NCBI RefSeq assembly: GCF_000471905.2
Contig: NW_006498233.1
Coordinates: forward strand, 2,163,712 to 2,227,711
DNA length: 64,000 nucleotides
Direction: 5' to 3'
Source of the DNA: Amborella trichopoda
Lineage: Eukaryota; Streptophyta; Magnoliopsida; Amborellales; Amborellaceae
Positions 47,028 through 57,969 of the stretch are shown one piece after another. The notes beneath the pieces are model-generated. The model was not told the origin of the DNA and made no database searches. It was given only the letters and a program-made list of their open reading frames with translations. A program made the position numbers and the translations under genes. Each line of letters begins with the position of its first letter. Within the stretch, counting starts at the first letter, position 1.

Positions 47028-49652
47028 TGCTTTTGGAAGGTATTTTTCATCAACATGGGGCCCCTGCTCAATCAAGTCCTGGCAAATAGTGGAAATTCCG
47101 ATAGTCTTAGAATAGCCATAGAAATGGTCAAGATCTTATGACTTCTCTCAAAAGTCTCCCGTCAAGTTTCGTTGCATTCTAACATGTCTAAGGTAATGCA
47201 AACTGAGAAACTGTTCCAACAAAATCAACGTCTAGCACCCTGAAATGGACCCTATAACTAGATCTACATTTTTGGTGTCTCAATTTACTACGGGACCACC
47301 ATTGGAACAGGCATGAAAACCCTTAGGCATCAAATTTGAGCTCGAACGGGTACTCGCGAGAGAAGTTATAGGCGAAAGAGTGAAACAGGAAGGGCCGCAT
47401 GCTCTTCATGTGTGGTCACCCTGCAACTCCATGTCATGGAAGGGACAATCACGATTAATAACTTTCGACGCTCATATCTCACCCGTCCCAGGTCAGATCA
47501 CGCTCAAAATTGGTGAGCTTGTTCATCTAGTCAAGACGACCGATTCGATATGTGGCAAGCCTTATGACGACAACTGAGCATGAAGAAAAGCTAGAGAGAT
47601 GTTGTTGTTTTGTGAAAAATGGGCAAGAAATTGAGTGGCATTGTGTCTCACTCAAGCGGTCGGATCACGCCCCTCGCGAACCCGATTGATGTGAGACCAA
47701 ATCCATTGTGGGAGTAAGGTTTCAAACTATCACTAACTTGAACCCCATATATGATGAATGGTCAGATGATGCACACATAGCCGATGAAGCAACTAAAAAT
47801 TTCGTCATCAAAATTTTCAGATTGGCCCAAATTCCAAAGTTGTGAAATCTTCGTTCGGGCACGGAATCGAGCTATATTTATTGCCCCATGATTGTAATTA
47901 CATGATCAGTATCATTCAGTGAAGGAATCATTGAAAAACATCAAGGAATGAGTACACTATATATCTGAAGGTTCAAGATCCACTCAAATTTCAAGTCGCA
48001 TGATCATGCACTAAAAACATGATCCATAGCTCAAAGTTGGTATCAAATTGATTACCATGTCAAGCCCAATATGAAAACAATCATCTTATGATTAGTCGGG
48101 CATCAGAACGACCTCAGATCATCCATTGAAGATCACGCAGGTTCTAGGGCAACACGGGGACTGTTCTGAAATTTCATGAATTGTTGGGACGGAGTAAATC
48201 TATCATTTTGTACCCTATTTTCTAATTTCTTTTAATTCAATTTAATCTTAATTTCTAGTAATTAGGGTTAATTTTGATCATCCACTCATGTTTGGAGCAA
48301 ATTCTCTATATACGTGTCAGCATTGTACTAAAAAAAGACACACAAGATCCATCTCCTTATAAAAGAGACAATTTTTACTGACTATAGAGTCTCTTTCTTC
48401 CCACTGTTGTGTCATGCTTGACAGAGAGAGTGAGGTGAGAGAAACTTTTGATCGATACCCTAGGTTCTAGGTAAACCTTCTCTCTGTTCTTTTTCTTTTC
48501 TTCTCTCTCTCTCTCCTCTTTCTCTCTTCTTCTCTTTCTTCTTTTTCTTCCCCGTCTGAGCTCTCCTCAAAGGCCATGCATAGTAGTGGTAGTGTCGTGC
48601 ATGCCTCTCTGATAGCCTCACAAGTTGCGCATGATGGTGACAATCTCATGCGTGCGTCTCTTTCTCCCTCTATTCTATCTCTTTCATGAGGCCTATAGAC
48701 GGCGCTGCTTATCACCGTCTGTAGACATATCCTAAGTGCCTCAATGAAGGACACGGGTAACAAAGCCTATCGTCCCCCGTAGGGGCTTCACCCTATCATG
48801 CGACTGTTGCGGATGTCAATACCCATAGCCGTCCGCAAAGGGTTGAGGCAATACTCATCGCCATGAGCTGGCTTCTTTCGTGCTTCCTTACGTCCATCGC
48901 CGTGCACCCTACGAGAAGTAATGGCAGCGAGATCTATGAGAAGTTATAGTCGTGGGCGTCATTAGGAGCCTTCACTGTTAGCTAGGCACATGTCGCTTCC
49001 TCATGCTGCCAACAGTGATGCCCTTTGTCGTTTGGATTCTTCCTCCCTCTGTCATCTCTCTCTCTTCTCTTCGTCCTTTTCTCTTCTAACTTGACTGAGG
49101 GTGTAGATCTAGCTAAGCACCACCATCTCGATCTTGGTTTTGAGTAGTGTTGCCGCCGTGCTGGTCCTGAGGACAATGCCTGTCTTGCTGCCACTCCAAG
49201 TCGATAATTGTATGGATGTCAAGCTAGCGTCGCCTCTTCGTCGAGGTTTTCTTCTCTTTTCTATCTTTATCTAAAACTTTACATTTCATCATGCTCTCAC
49301 ATGAACAACCATTGCTCTAAGACAAGGGTGGGTCTCTTTGACCCACTTGTCTCACAAATTAACCATAGAAGTGTTGTGCAGAAAATAAGAGGATTATAGG
49401 TCAAGGGAGGTGATTCTGATCCAGCGAAAGTAGTTGGGGGGATTTCTTCATGATCTAAGAGGGTGCCCACGCAAGTCAGCCCGAGTAAGTCCCAAACCCA
49501 CATTCAATTCCTCTCTCATCGATCGGTGTACCTGCCCTTGCTCTCGAGTGAGGTTCTGAGAGAGCGATCTCAAACCCCGGGTTCACCAGAAACCTGAGGT
49601 ACGTGCCGCTAGATCATCTAAATCCAGAAGGCGAGATCGAGGCACCTAACCA
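47028..49652 (+). repeat. 3' LTR of the 16.7-kb element (2625 bp)
   Basis: It starts TGCTTTTGGAAGGTATTTTTC and ends AGGCACCTAACCA, followed by the target duplication AAGTG. The U3 hairpin is decayed (GCCGCATGCTC near 47395), TATATA lies at 48307-48312, and the U5 block matches 35380-35606. It is preceded by CGGCAGGGCA, a possible polypurine remnant. Confidence 0.9.
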
Positions 49653-49657
49653 AAGTG
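49653..49657. other. Target site duplication, right copy (AAGTG)
   Basis: Identical to 32954-32958. After it the host gag reading frame resumes (PLDMFPIIFDMLV), which confirms the exact insertion point. Confidence 0.88.
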
Positions 49658-51420
49658 CCCCTTGATATGTTTCCCATCATCTTCGATATGCTGGTGTAAT
49701 AAAAATGATTGGAACCTTCTTGCCTAAGAAGCCAAAATATTTAGAGGAGTGTAAGGATATATGGTGTCAGTATCATCAGATGAAGGGACATGACATATTT
49801 CACTGTGGGGGATTCCGAGACATCTAAGAAATGGTGAAGTGTTCATAGATAACACACCACCTCCACATCAACAGGTTGCTTAAGAATTTGAAGCCTTGTT
49901 ACATAAGATAATTGAGCAGGTTCATGCTCATAGTCATGAAACCCCAGAAGCTCATGTTCCTCAAACCCCTATCAAAGTACCCAAGACATGCTAGGAGCAC
50001 TATGGTCGTGCTAAAATGAAAAGCCTCAAGAGGGAGGTAATTCGGCAAGCAAATGTGGTATTTATTCCTCAAACTCATAAGACTGTACCTGTTAAGAAAA
50101 ATAATAAGAGTAAACGGCCTTTGAAAGCTCAACGCCAAAAAGTAAAACTACCCCAATTACCAGTTGAAACGACATTCCTTCCCCCTATTGCCCCTTTGCC
50201 TACCTTGTATGACTTCATCCCATGACAAGTCCTTTTGTTGAGGGTGGCCAATACATAACTATGGAATCAATTCAAAACCCGTCCAATATGGGTGAGGACA
50301 TTAAAAGCACCCCAAAACCGTCTAACAAAGGTGAAGACTCTAAAAGCCCTCAATGATCAATGCAGGGTAAAGACCTTAAAGATCCCCTGCGATTTTCCAA
50401 CAACGGTTACGACGTTAAAAGACCATCGATTACATCTAATGAGAGTGAAGACACTAAAAGCCTCTTTGAGTCCAATTCAGGTGATGACCCCAAAAGCTAA
50501 TTGGTTCAATCCAATTTAAGTGATGACCCTAAAAGCTTTGCCCCTTCTTCTATCTCTGATTCTTCAAACCCTTCTTCACTCTCAAAACCTCTCTTTGAAC
50601 TTACGTTGGAGTGCCCAAATTTTGAGGCTCTTAATGAAGAGTTCAAACTCTGCCATATCAGTAAATGGAATAGTAAGCAGTTAAAGAAGATGGCCGTTCA
50701 AAAGGACGGATCTTGAGTGTTGTAGATGCTATGAACTTTGCTACTAAAGAAAATAAGCCTTGTCCCACTCCAGAAGGGCATTCAATCGGCTTCTAAACCC
50801 AAAGCCTAAGAAGAAGACTCAATGGCCTGTTGAGCATGATCTAGGAGAAATATGGAAGAACTCGAAGGGATAAAGTTATTCAAATTATGAAGCATGCCAC
50901 ATGCTGGTTTTTATGAGGGAAGCACAATAACTGAACTTGACCGATTGAGGTGGAGATCAACAAAGAGACTTAGGCCAATTCAAAGACCAGCCTCACTTAA
51001 ACTCTTAAAATATCTTGGACCACTACTGATTCCATAACCAAACTCACTTATTCCCATTCAAGAACCACCCCCTCTTTTAAAACACCCAGGATCACCATTA
51101 ATCCCTTACTCAAATCCTTCACCCTCTTTCCTTAAAACTCTCGAACCATCACAACCTTCATCTTGTCTTATCTTACCGAACCCTACTCAGGTTGTGTAAC
51201 CCAGCTAGCCCTCTCTTACTTCTCCCACGACTACAACCGATCCTTCCTTAGTGGTTGTAGCAAACCCTTCTCCTTCAAAAGCCACTCCATTATCACTTGT
51301 TCCTCCAAAACAAGTGGTGAACTAAGGAGTTGTCTTTCCTGAAGCTGACAAAGTCAAATACAATGTGATAGGGAACTTAAAGAGACTCTCAACTTTATTG
51401 AGTGTTTATGATTCAGTCAT
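49658..51420 (+). pseudogene. Host Tat element: end of gag and gag-pro linker
   Basis: It resumes the host gag with PLDMFPIIFDMLV, then the knuckle-like WCQYHQMKGHDIFHCGGF near 49770. The linker follows: SLKREVIRQANVVFIPQT (50016-50225), LPTLYDFIP, then an expanded acidic repeat tract (GEDIKSTPKPS, GEDSKSPQ, GKDLKDPLR, SEDTKSLFES, SGDDPKS, LSDDPKSFA; 50290-50540) and the FEALNEEFKLCHISKWNSKQ block (50501-50716). Repeats number about eight here, against three or four in the other copies. Frames shift several times. Confidence 0.73.
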
Positions 51421-52020
51421 CTTATCAAATTACTATAGTATGGCCTTCGTGCAAGCTCTCTCATGACCTGAAGTGTATGAGACTGAGATTGAGCAGATGA
51501 AGTAGACCCTACAATCATTAACATTTGCAAGGCTATCACTTTCTCTGATGATGACCTTCAGTTGGGTGAGAGGTTTCATAACTGGCCTCTCTTCATAATT
51601 GGTGAACGGCATGCTTATCCGATCAATCATATCATGTTTGATGGAGGATCCACAGTGAACCTTATGCTGAAGAAAATACTTAGTTGGATCGGGATAGGTG
51701 TTGAACCGCTTTAACCAACAAGCTTGACAGTTCAAGGATTCAATTAGACGAAGGAGAAACCGGTGGGTATCCGTTTCAAGCTCAAAACTTGAGATTTGAA
51801 TGTTTCCATACTGTTTCACGTGATTGAGATAGACACTTCCTATAACATTCTTCTGGGTTGTCCCTGGCTATGTGACCATGGGGTGGTTCCATCCACACTC
51901 AATCAATGTTTTAAATATAGCGGAGATAGAAGGCAACACATGGTCTGTGATGATAAAAGACCATTTCCCATTGTTGAATTGCATTATTCTAATGGAAAGT
52001 ACTATTTCACGGATCCTATG
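51421..52020 (+). pseudogene. Host Tat element: retropepsin domain
   Basis: It begins MAFVQALS and has IMFDGGSTVNLMLKKIL (about 51628-51680) as the catalytic site, then the closed second half (51796-52023) with FHVIEIDTSYNILLGCPW and LCDHGVVPSTLNQCFKY. It corresponds to 40130-40831. Stops lie in the pre-protease region. Confidence 0.85.
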
Positions 52021-52035
52021 TGATCTCAAGAACTA

Positions 52036-53320
52036 ATGTTACCTATGAAAGTCATTACGAGCCCTAGCATGAAAGAAACTGCTGAAACCTCTCATGAAGA
52101 TTTGGAAGATATGGTAGAATTACTTAATCATATGTTTCAAGAAGAGAAGAGATGTGGAAAAGTGATTCCCTTGACCCCTATTGATGGAAATTTACCAAAC
52201 TCCCCAGTAAAAGTGATGTCTCAAAGTTATAAAGGAGAAGCTTCATCCTCTACTCCACCTTCACAAGAACCCATTCCAGTGGTGGCTCAAATCGAACAAT
52301 TCAAGAAAAAGAAACCCACTGACTTGACCCCTCTAACACCTATAGTCACTTATGCTCATGATGACATAAAGGTGTTACGTATCCCCATTCCATTTTTAGA
52401 AGCTGAGGTTACTCCTCTAGCTGAGACTGACCTGGTAACTGACCAAAAGGTCTTGCACATTCCAATCTCTTTAAGACAAGAGAATGGTGCTTACCTTACT
52501 TCCGAAGTCAGCTACACATCAAATCAGCCCCAGGTATTGCATATATTAGAGGTTTTGTGCATTGAAATGGATACTAACTTCATGCCTTCAACCCCTTTTT
52601 AGCATGACCATTTAAAGGTGATGCATATCCCAGTCCCCGAAAGGGATAAGGATAATGCTTACCTCACCTCTTTAGCTCCTTACCAACAAGATCGCCTTAG
52701 AGTCTTGCAAATCCCTTAGGTCTTACATGTCTCAATCCTCAAAAGGGATGAGGATAGTGCTTACCTCACAAATCAATCCAGCTACATGTGTGACTCTCAA
52801 AAGGTCCTCACGAACAACAATATGAGGTTCGAAGACAAGCTAGTATTGATTAATTGAAAGAGAAATTTTAGGATCTACTCAAACAGGTTGAAATTATTAG
52901 AAACGAAAAACCTAAGGTGAAGGAAGTAGCTCCTCCAAATCCTTTTTCCACCCCTTTACCCAGTTTCACTCCCAAAACTAGAAGAACTCTCAGAGTCACT
53001 CTTCAATAGATGCTGCAGTACTACCAAAATGGGATCTTAACAGTCCTAAAACTCATTAGATTATGAAAAAGATGGACTACAAATAGGCAAGAAATCAGGG
53101 TTTAAATGACGGTAAGGGGATGTTGGCACCTTTTGTAGTTATCAAGACCACCACATCTTAGAACAATCAAAAGCAGAGCCTTGGCTACCTGGGGCATGCT
53201 AGTTTACACCTCCATGGCCATTCTTCACTGACCAAATATCTCATGTGGTGGTATCTTAATAACCATCACTATCTCCCCTTGAACTCATCCCTGAAGAAGT
53301 TATTCCCCTAGAGTCTCAAG
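52036..53320 (+). pseudogene. Post-protease region with VLHIP repeats
   Basis: The open frame 52036-52602 and its continuation carry at least five copies of a short motif: DIKVLRIPIPF, QKVLHIPISL, PQVLHILEVL, LKVMHIPVPE, LRVLQIP, each about 30-40 residues apart and often followed by acidic sequence and AYLTS. The 16.7-kb element has two weaker copies near 41000-41150 (KILHVPIALL, RILHFLKVV). The motif lies between protease and RT. Its function is unknown to me. Confidence 0.6.
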
Positions 53321-54154
53321 AACGAGTGGAAGTTGCCCAAACTTCTCGAAAGCCTGAGAGTTTAGGAGTGAAGGAGATAAACGAAGAATTACTACTCATA
53401 AAGCAAAAAGTTGAAGTACTTGAAGTGAATGAACAGACTTCTGATTCTTTATCCTTTGATGAGGAGGAAATAGAAGAGGCACTAGAGGTCTTGGAAGATG
53501 GTGGACAAGCCACAACTAATGACTTAGAAGAGGTGAACTTGGATGATGAAGCTGACCTTAGATCCACCTTCATCTCAGTCATTATGTCTCCTCAAGAGAA
53601 GAAGTAGTACACTAAATTATTGCAAGTCAATCGAGATGTCTTTGCCTGACATTATCAAGAGATGCCCGGTCGTGATCCCCAAATCACATTTCATAGGTTG
53701 GGGATTGACCCATTCTTTAAGCCTGTCAAACAGAAATCAAGAAGGTTCCAAGATAACCTTGAGATCCAAATTGAGGCAGAGATGAACAAGCTTAAGACTA
53801 CAAATTGCATAAGAGAAGTCAAATTCCTAAGGTCGGTGGCCAATGTTGTGTCAGGCGAGAAGAAGAATGATCAGATCAAAGTCTGTATTGACTTACGTGA
53901 TTTGAATGCGGCTTGTTCTAAAGATGACTTCCCACTGCCCTTCACCGAGTCACTGGTTTATGTGATAGCTAATTTTCAAGCCTTCTCCATTATGGATGAT
54001 TATTCAGGATATAGCCAAATAAGGATGTCACCTGAAGATGAAGAATCTATTGCCTTTCTGACACCCAAAGGGCATTTTTATTATACAATGATTCCATTCG
54101 ATCTCAAGAATGCTGGAGCTGCCTATCAAAGGTCTATCTATGATCATTGTCTTC
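53321..54154 (+). pseudogene. Host Tat element: reverse transcriptase, truncated before YVDD
   Basis: An acidic leader (53326-53607) and NRDVFA precede RT. The frame 53662-54219 has PVKQKSRRFQDNLEIQ, then IEAEMNKL, VCIDLRDLNAACSKDDFPLP, FSIMDDYSGYSQIRMSPEDE and FLTPKGHFYYTMIPFDLKNA up to GAAYQRS. The fingers and the first catalytic Asp are present. The YVDD box, thumb, RNase H and integrase are absent, because the sequence turns into LTR at 54155 while the frame stays open. It is the best preserved RT in the window. Confidence 0.9.
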
Positions 54155-54545
54155 TATTTGATGACATTTTTCAACACCTTGGGCCCCCGATGCAAAATAA
54201 AAGAGAAGCCGGTCAATAAAGCCTTGACATACAGTGTAATTTTTTACAGTCTCAAAATTACCCCAGAATGGGTCAGAGTCTTCCTAAGGACTCCAACAGG
54301 TCACCTTCCAAGTTTCATCGTAATCCAACATGTCTAATGCAGTGCAGACAAAGAAACAATTTCGTAAAAATTAGCCTCTCGCACCCTAAAGCGGACCCCG
54401 TAACTAGAATTATATTTTTGGTGCTTCAAATAGCTGCAGGACCACCGCCATTACATCCGACATGATCGAGAACTTTTAAGGGTCAAGTTTCGGCTTTAAC
54501 AGACCCTCCAAGACAACGTGATGGGTGAAACATTAAACAAGGTAA

Positions 54546-54602
54546 GCCGCACGCTATTCCTGTGCGGCCTGCCTACACCAATCTCCATTAAAGGAGATTG
54601 GT
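54546..54602 (+). promoter_or_regulatory. Pair of U3 hairpins
   Basis: GCCGCACG and TGTGCGGC arms around CTATTCC are followed after a few bases by ACCAATCTCC, loop ATTAAA, GGAGATTGGT, which is a perfect 10-bp stem. This is the best copy of the second hairpin in the window. Confidence 0.7.
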
Positions 54603-56139
54603 ATGCTAAGTCACGAGCAGCAACTTCAGAGACTCATATCTTCATCATTATGAATCGCATCATGCTCAAATTTTGTGAACGTGTTCGTCTCGTTAAGACG
54701 AGCGTTTTGATATGTGGCATGCGTTGTGACGATGCCCGAGCAGGGAGAAAAGATAGAGAGAATTTAGTGATTTGTGAAGATAGCTACAGGAAAATAAGCA
54801 GTGGCACTACCCACTCAAGTGGCCATATCATGGCGCTCGTGCACCTGATCGACGTGAAAACTAGTTCCATCGTGTACGTAAGGTCCTAGGCTACATCGAG
54901 TCAAAACCCCACACGCGATGAACAGTCGGATTTCACACGTGAGGTTGATAAAGTTGCTATAAATTTTGGCCTTCGAAATTCAAGATCCAGTCAAAAACCC
55001 AAGGTGGCAAAATCTTCATCTGGACATGAAATCGAGCTGCGTTCATTGCAACATGATCGTGACGGCATGCTCAGTGCAATTCAGTGAAGAAATCAAAGAA
55101 AAATGTCAATAAAGAAGCACACTATCGATCAGAAGTTTTCAAGATTCATACAAATTTCAATTTACGTGATCCTGGCCTAAAAATGCGAGTGCCTCGAAGT
55201 TTCTATCAAATCGATCGTCATGCCGACCATGTCCAAGAGAGAGTTTTACAATGAAATTGTGGGCACGTCTAAGAGAGAGAGTGGAGAGAGAAGAAAAAGT
55301 CTGATGCCCCTTAATGAAAGTAACTTTCTCTCTCCTCCTCTTTTTCTCTCCTCTCTCTCCTCTCTATCTCTCTCTCCTTCTTTCTATCTCCTCTTCTTCT
55401 CTTTCTCCTCTCTTTCTTCTCTCATTCTCTCTTTGCCTCTTCTTTCTTTCTCTCTCCTCTTATTCTTCTCTCTATCTCTCTCCTCTCTCCTCTCTACCTC
55501 AAACACGCATGACAGTAACCATTCTTGCATTTGTGCCTCTCTCTCTTTCTTCTTCTCTCTATCTTTCTCTCTCTTCATCTTACTGTCTCTCTCTCTTCAC
55601 TCAACATGCACAACAGTGGGCCATCGTCGTGCGTGTTTTTCATTCCTTTCTTTCTTCGTTTTCTCTGCTTTCGTTCCTTACTCATCCCCTTTTCTTTCCT
55701 AATCCTTCCTCTCTTTTCCTATTCTCCTTTCTTCCCTCTCCTTCTCTCTCTTCTTTCCTTCCTTTCCCTTTCCTCTCTTACCTAATCTCTCTCTTCTTTC
55801 TTACTCCCTATTCTTTTCTTTTTCTCTCTTCTCCATTCATGCACGACGGCGCCTATCATCGGTCATGATGTTCTCCTTCTCTTGAAATACGCACAATGAG
55901 CCAGGTCTTAACCCAAGTGGCGGGCCGGGCCTCTATCCAAGTTCCTCTTCCCTCGTGTCACACACAGTGATGCTCATCGTCATCCATGGCATTCTTTTTC
56001 CTAAACTCTGACGAGGATATTGAACTAGGCCCTTTCCCGAGTGGCGGGCTGGGTCTTTCTCGACACGCACGGTGATGCCTATTGCCTCGTGCATCTTTTT
56101 TTTCTCTCTCTTTTCTTTTTCTCTCTCTCTCCCCTATCA

Positions 56140-56720
56140 TGGACAGTGGAACTTATCACCGTCCATGTTATATTTCCTCTCCCCTCGATCATGGACGGCA
56201 GAACCTATCGTCGTCCATGTTCTCTTTTTCTCTCTCTCCCCTATCATGGATGATGGAACCTCATTGTTGTCCATAGTTCCTTTTCTCTCCCCTGTCATGG
56301 ACGACAGGACCTCATCGCCATCCATTCTTCCTTCCCTTTCTCTCTTCTTTATCATGGATGGCAGAACCTATCGCCATCCATGTTTCGTTCAATTACTCTC
56401 TCCTCTGTAATGGACAACAGAACCCCATTGCCATCCATGTTTCTTTTTCCTTTCTCTCTCCTCTGCCATGGATGATGGAACCCCATAATCATGCATGTTT
56501 CTTTTTTCTCTCTCTCCTCTGTCATGGATGACAGAACCCAATCACCATCCATGTTTCTTTTTCTTCTCTCTCCTTTGTCCTGGATGGCATTATCACCATC
56601 TATGTTTCTTTTTCCTCTCTCTCCTCTGTCATGGACAGCGGAACCCCATCATCGTCCACGTTTCTTTTTCTTTTCTCCCTCCTCTGTCATGGATGGTGGG
56701 ACCTCACTACAGTCCATGTT
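56140..56720 (+). repeat. Hairpin minisatellite in the LTR leader
   Basis: Ten or so units with CATGGACGRC arms and RTCCATG arms around GAACCTCAT-type loops, separated by TTCTTTTTCTCTCTC. Period about 55-60 bp. It corresponds to 27810-28460 with a different loop variant (GAACC instead of GAAGC). Confidence 0.8.
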
Positions 56721-57891
56721 TATCTTCCTTCTTCTCTCTTCTTACTTCTCTCTTCTCTTTCTTCTTTCTTTCTCTTCTTCTCTCTCTTTTCTCTTCTCTC
56801 ACTTCTCTTTTTTTCTTCTCTCTTCTTTTCTTCTCGTCGTCTTTCTCCCTCTTCCTTCCTTTCTTGTCCTTTCTTCTTCTTCTCTCTTCTCCCCTCTTCT
56901 ATCCTCTTCTTGTCATCTTCTTCGCTCTTCTCCTTTCTTTTATTCTCTTCTTCCCATCCTCTTCTCTCTTCTCATTTCTTCTACACTTTTCTTCTCTTCT
57001 CTTTTTCTTTTCTCTCTTATGTCTTCTCTCTTAATCTCTCATATTTTCTCTCTCTTCTCAACTCTTCTTCTTTTTCCTCTTCTTTCTTATTCCTTCTTCT
57101 TTCTTATCTCTCCTTCTTTTCTCTTCTCTTTTCCCCTCATTCTCTCTTTTTCTCTCGTTTGACCAAGGGAAGTTTAGATTAACACTACCATGATAGCCCC
57201 GTCATCGAGTAGTATTGTCGTCATGCCAGTCTGAGTTACCGTGCCTGTCTTGCTGCTACGATAGGTTAGCCATCATGCTAAGCCTGTTGGTGTTGGTTAT
57301 GTCATCGAGCAGTATTGTCATCATGCTAGTCTGAGTTACTGTGCCTATCTTGCTACCACGCCTGGTTAATCACTATACTGGTCAAGCCACTGCGTCAGCC
57401 TAGCCACTTGGTCAAATTTCTCTCTTTTATTTCCTTTATTTTATCTCTTTCTTCTCCTTTCATCACCCCAATCTCTATCCTCTTATTCTTTACTTCTTCC
57501 TTTGAATGCGCATGCCTATGTGCATTCACCCAAAGACAAGGAGGGGTCCCTTAGCCCACTTGTCTTGTAAAATTAACCCTGTGTGTGTGATCACAGAAGC
57601 AGGAGAGTACAAGTCAAGGGAGGTGATTTCGAACCAGTTGTAGGACTAGGGGGCTTTCCATCATGATCTAAGAGGGTGCCCACATGAGTCAGCCCGAGTG
57701 AGTCACGAACCCAACTGAGGTGTGTCCCGCCTCATATTAAATTCCTCTCTCACTGGTTGGTATACTTGCCCTTGTTTCCTAACAATGTTCCTGAGAGAGA
57801 GGTCTCAAGTCTCGATTTTCCTTGAAACTAGATACACATGCCACTAGGTCATCCCGACCCGTGGGGGCGAGATCGAGGCACTTAAGCAGCT

Positions 57892-57909
57892 TGACGACCC
57901 CACTGAGGA
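57892..57909 (+). other. Primer binding site, tRNA-Arg type, mutated
   Basis: TGACGACCCCACTGAGGA follows the LTR end by three bases. Compared with 35610 it has a G-to-A change at position 3, as expected of a methylated CpG or CHG site, and a T-to-C change. Confidence 0.78.
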
Positions 57910-57969
57910 CTTATTACACCTTTGTCGGACCGTCCTTGTTTGGTTAGTCTCTCCTTTGTTTTTCTGTAT

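Larger units (their letters stand above)
32959..49652 (+). mobile_element. Complete 16.7-kb Tat element without pol (non-autonomous)
   Basis: It has two LTRs of the same subfamily (2648 and 2625 bp), a tRNA-Arg primer site, gag, linker, retropepsin, a long non-coding and antisense-coding 3' part, and 5-bp target duplications. There is no RT, RNase H or integrase between the protease and the 3' part, so it would depend on enzymes from relatives. It is inserted in the gag of another Tat copy. The LTRs differ visibly, so it is not recent, but it is the best preserved element in the window. Confidence 0.9.
54155..57888 (+). repeat. Tat LTR (3734 bp), plus strand
   Basis: It starts TATTTGATGACATTTTTCAAC (mutated TGTTTGAACAC) straight after RT coding sequence and ends GGCACTTAAGCA, followed by a primer site. 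It has both U3 hairpins (54546-54602). The segment holding the TATA box and AATAAA in the 59399 LTR is deleted near 55235. It has a very long CT tract (55320-55830 and 56730-57160) with a hairpin minisatellite (56140-56720) between. It occupies a 5' LTR position relative to the gag piece at 57889. Confidence 0.85.

Noticed and set aside
55220-57182. Long open frames (up to 223 codons) rich in Ser, Leu and Phe
   Set aside because: They lie in a CT-rich LTR leader where stop codons are rare by composition. All frames of one strand are open together, and there is no domain or conserved start.
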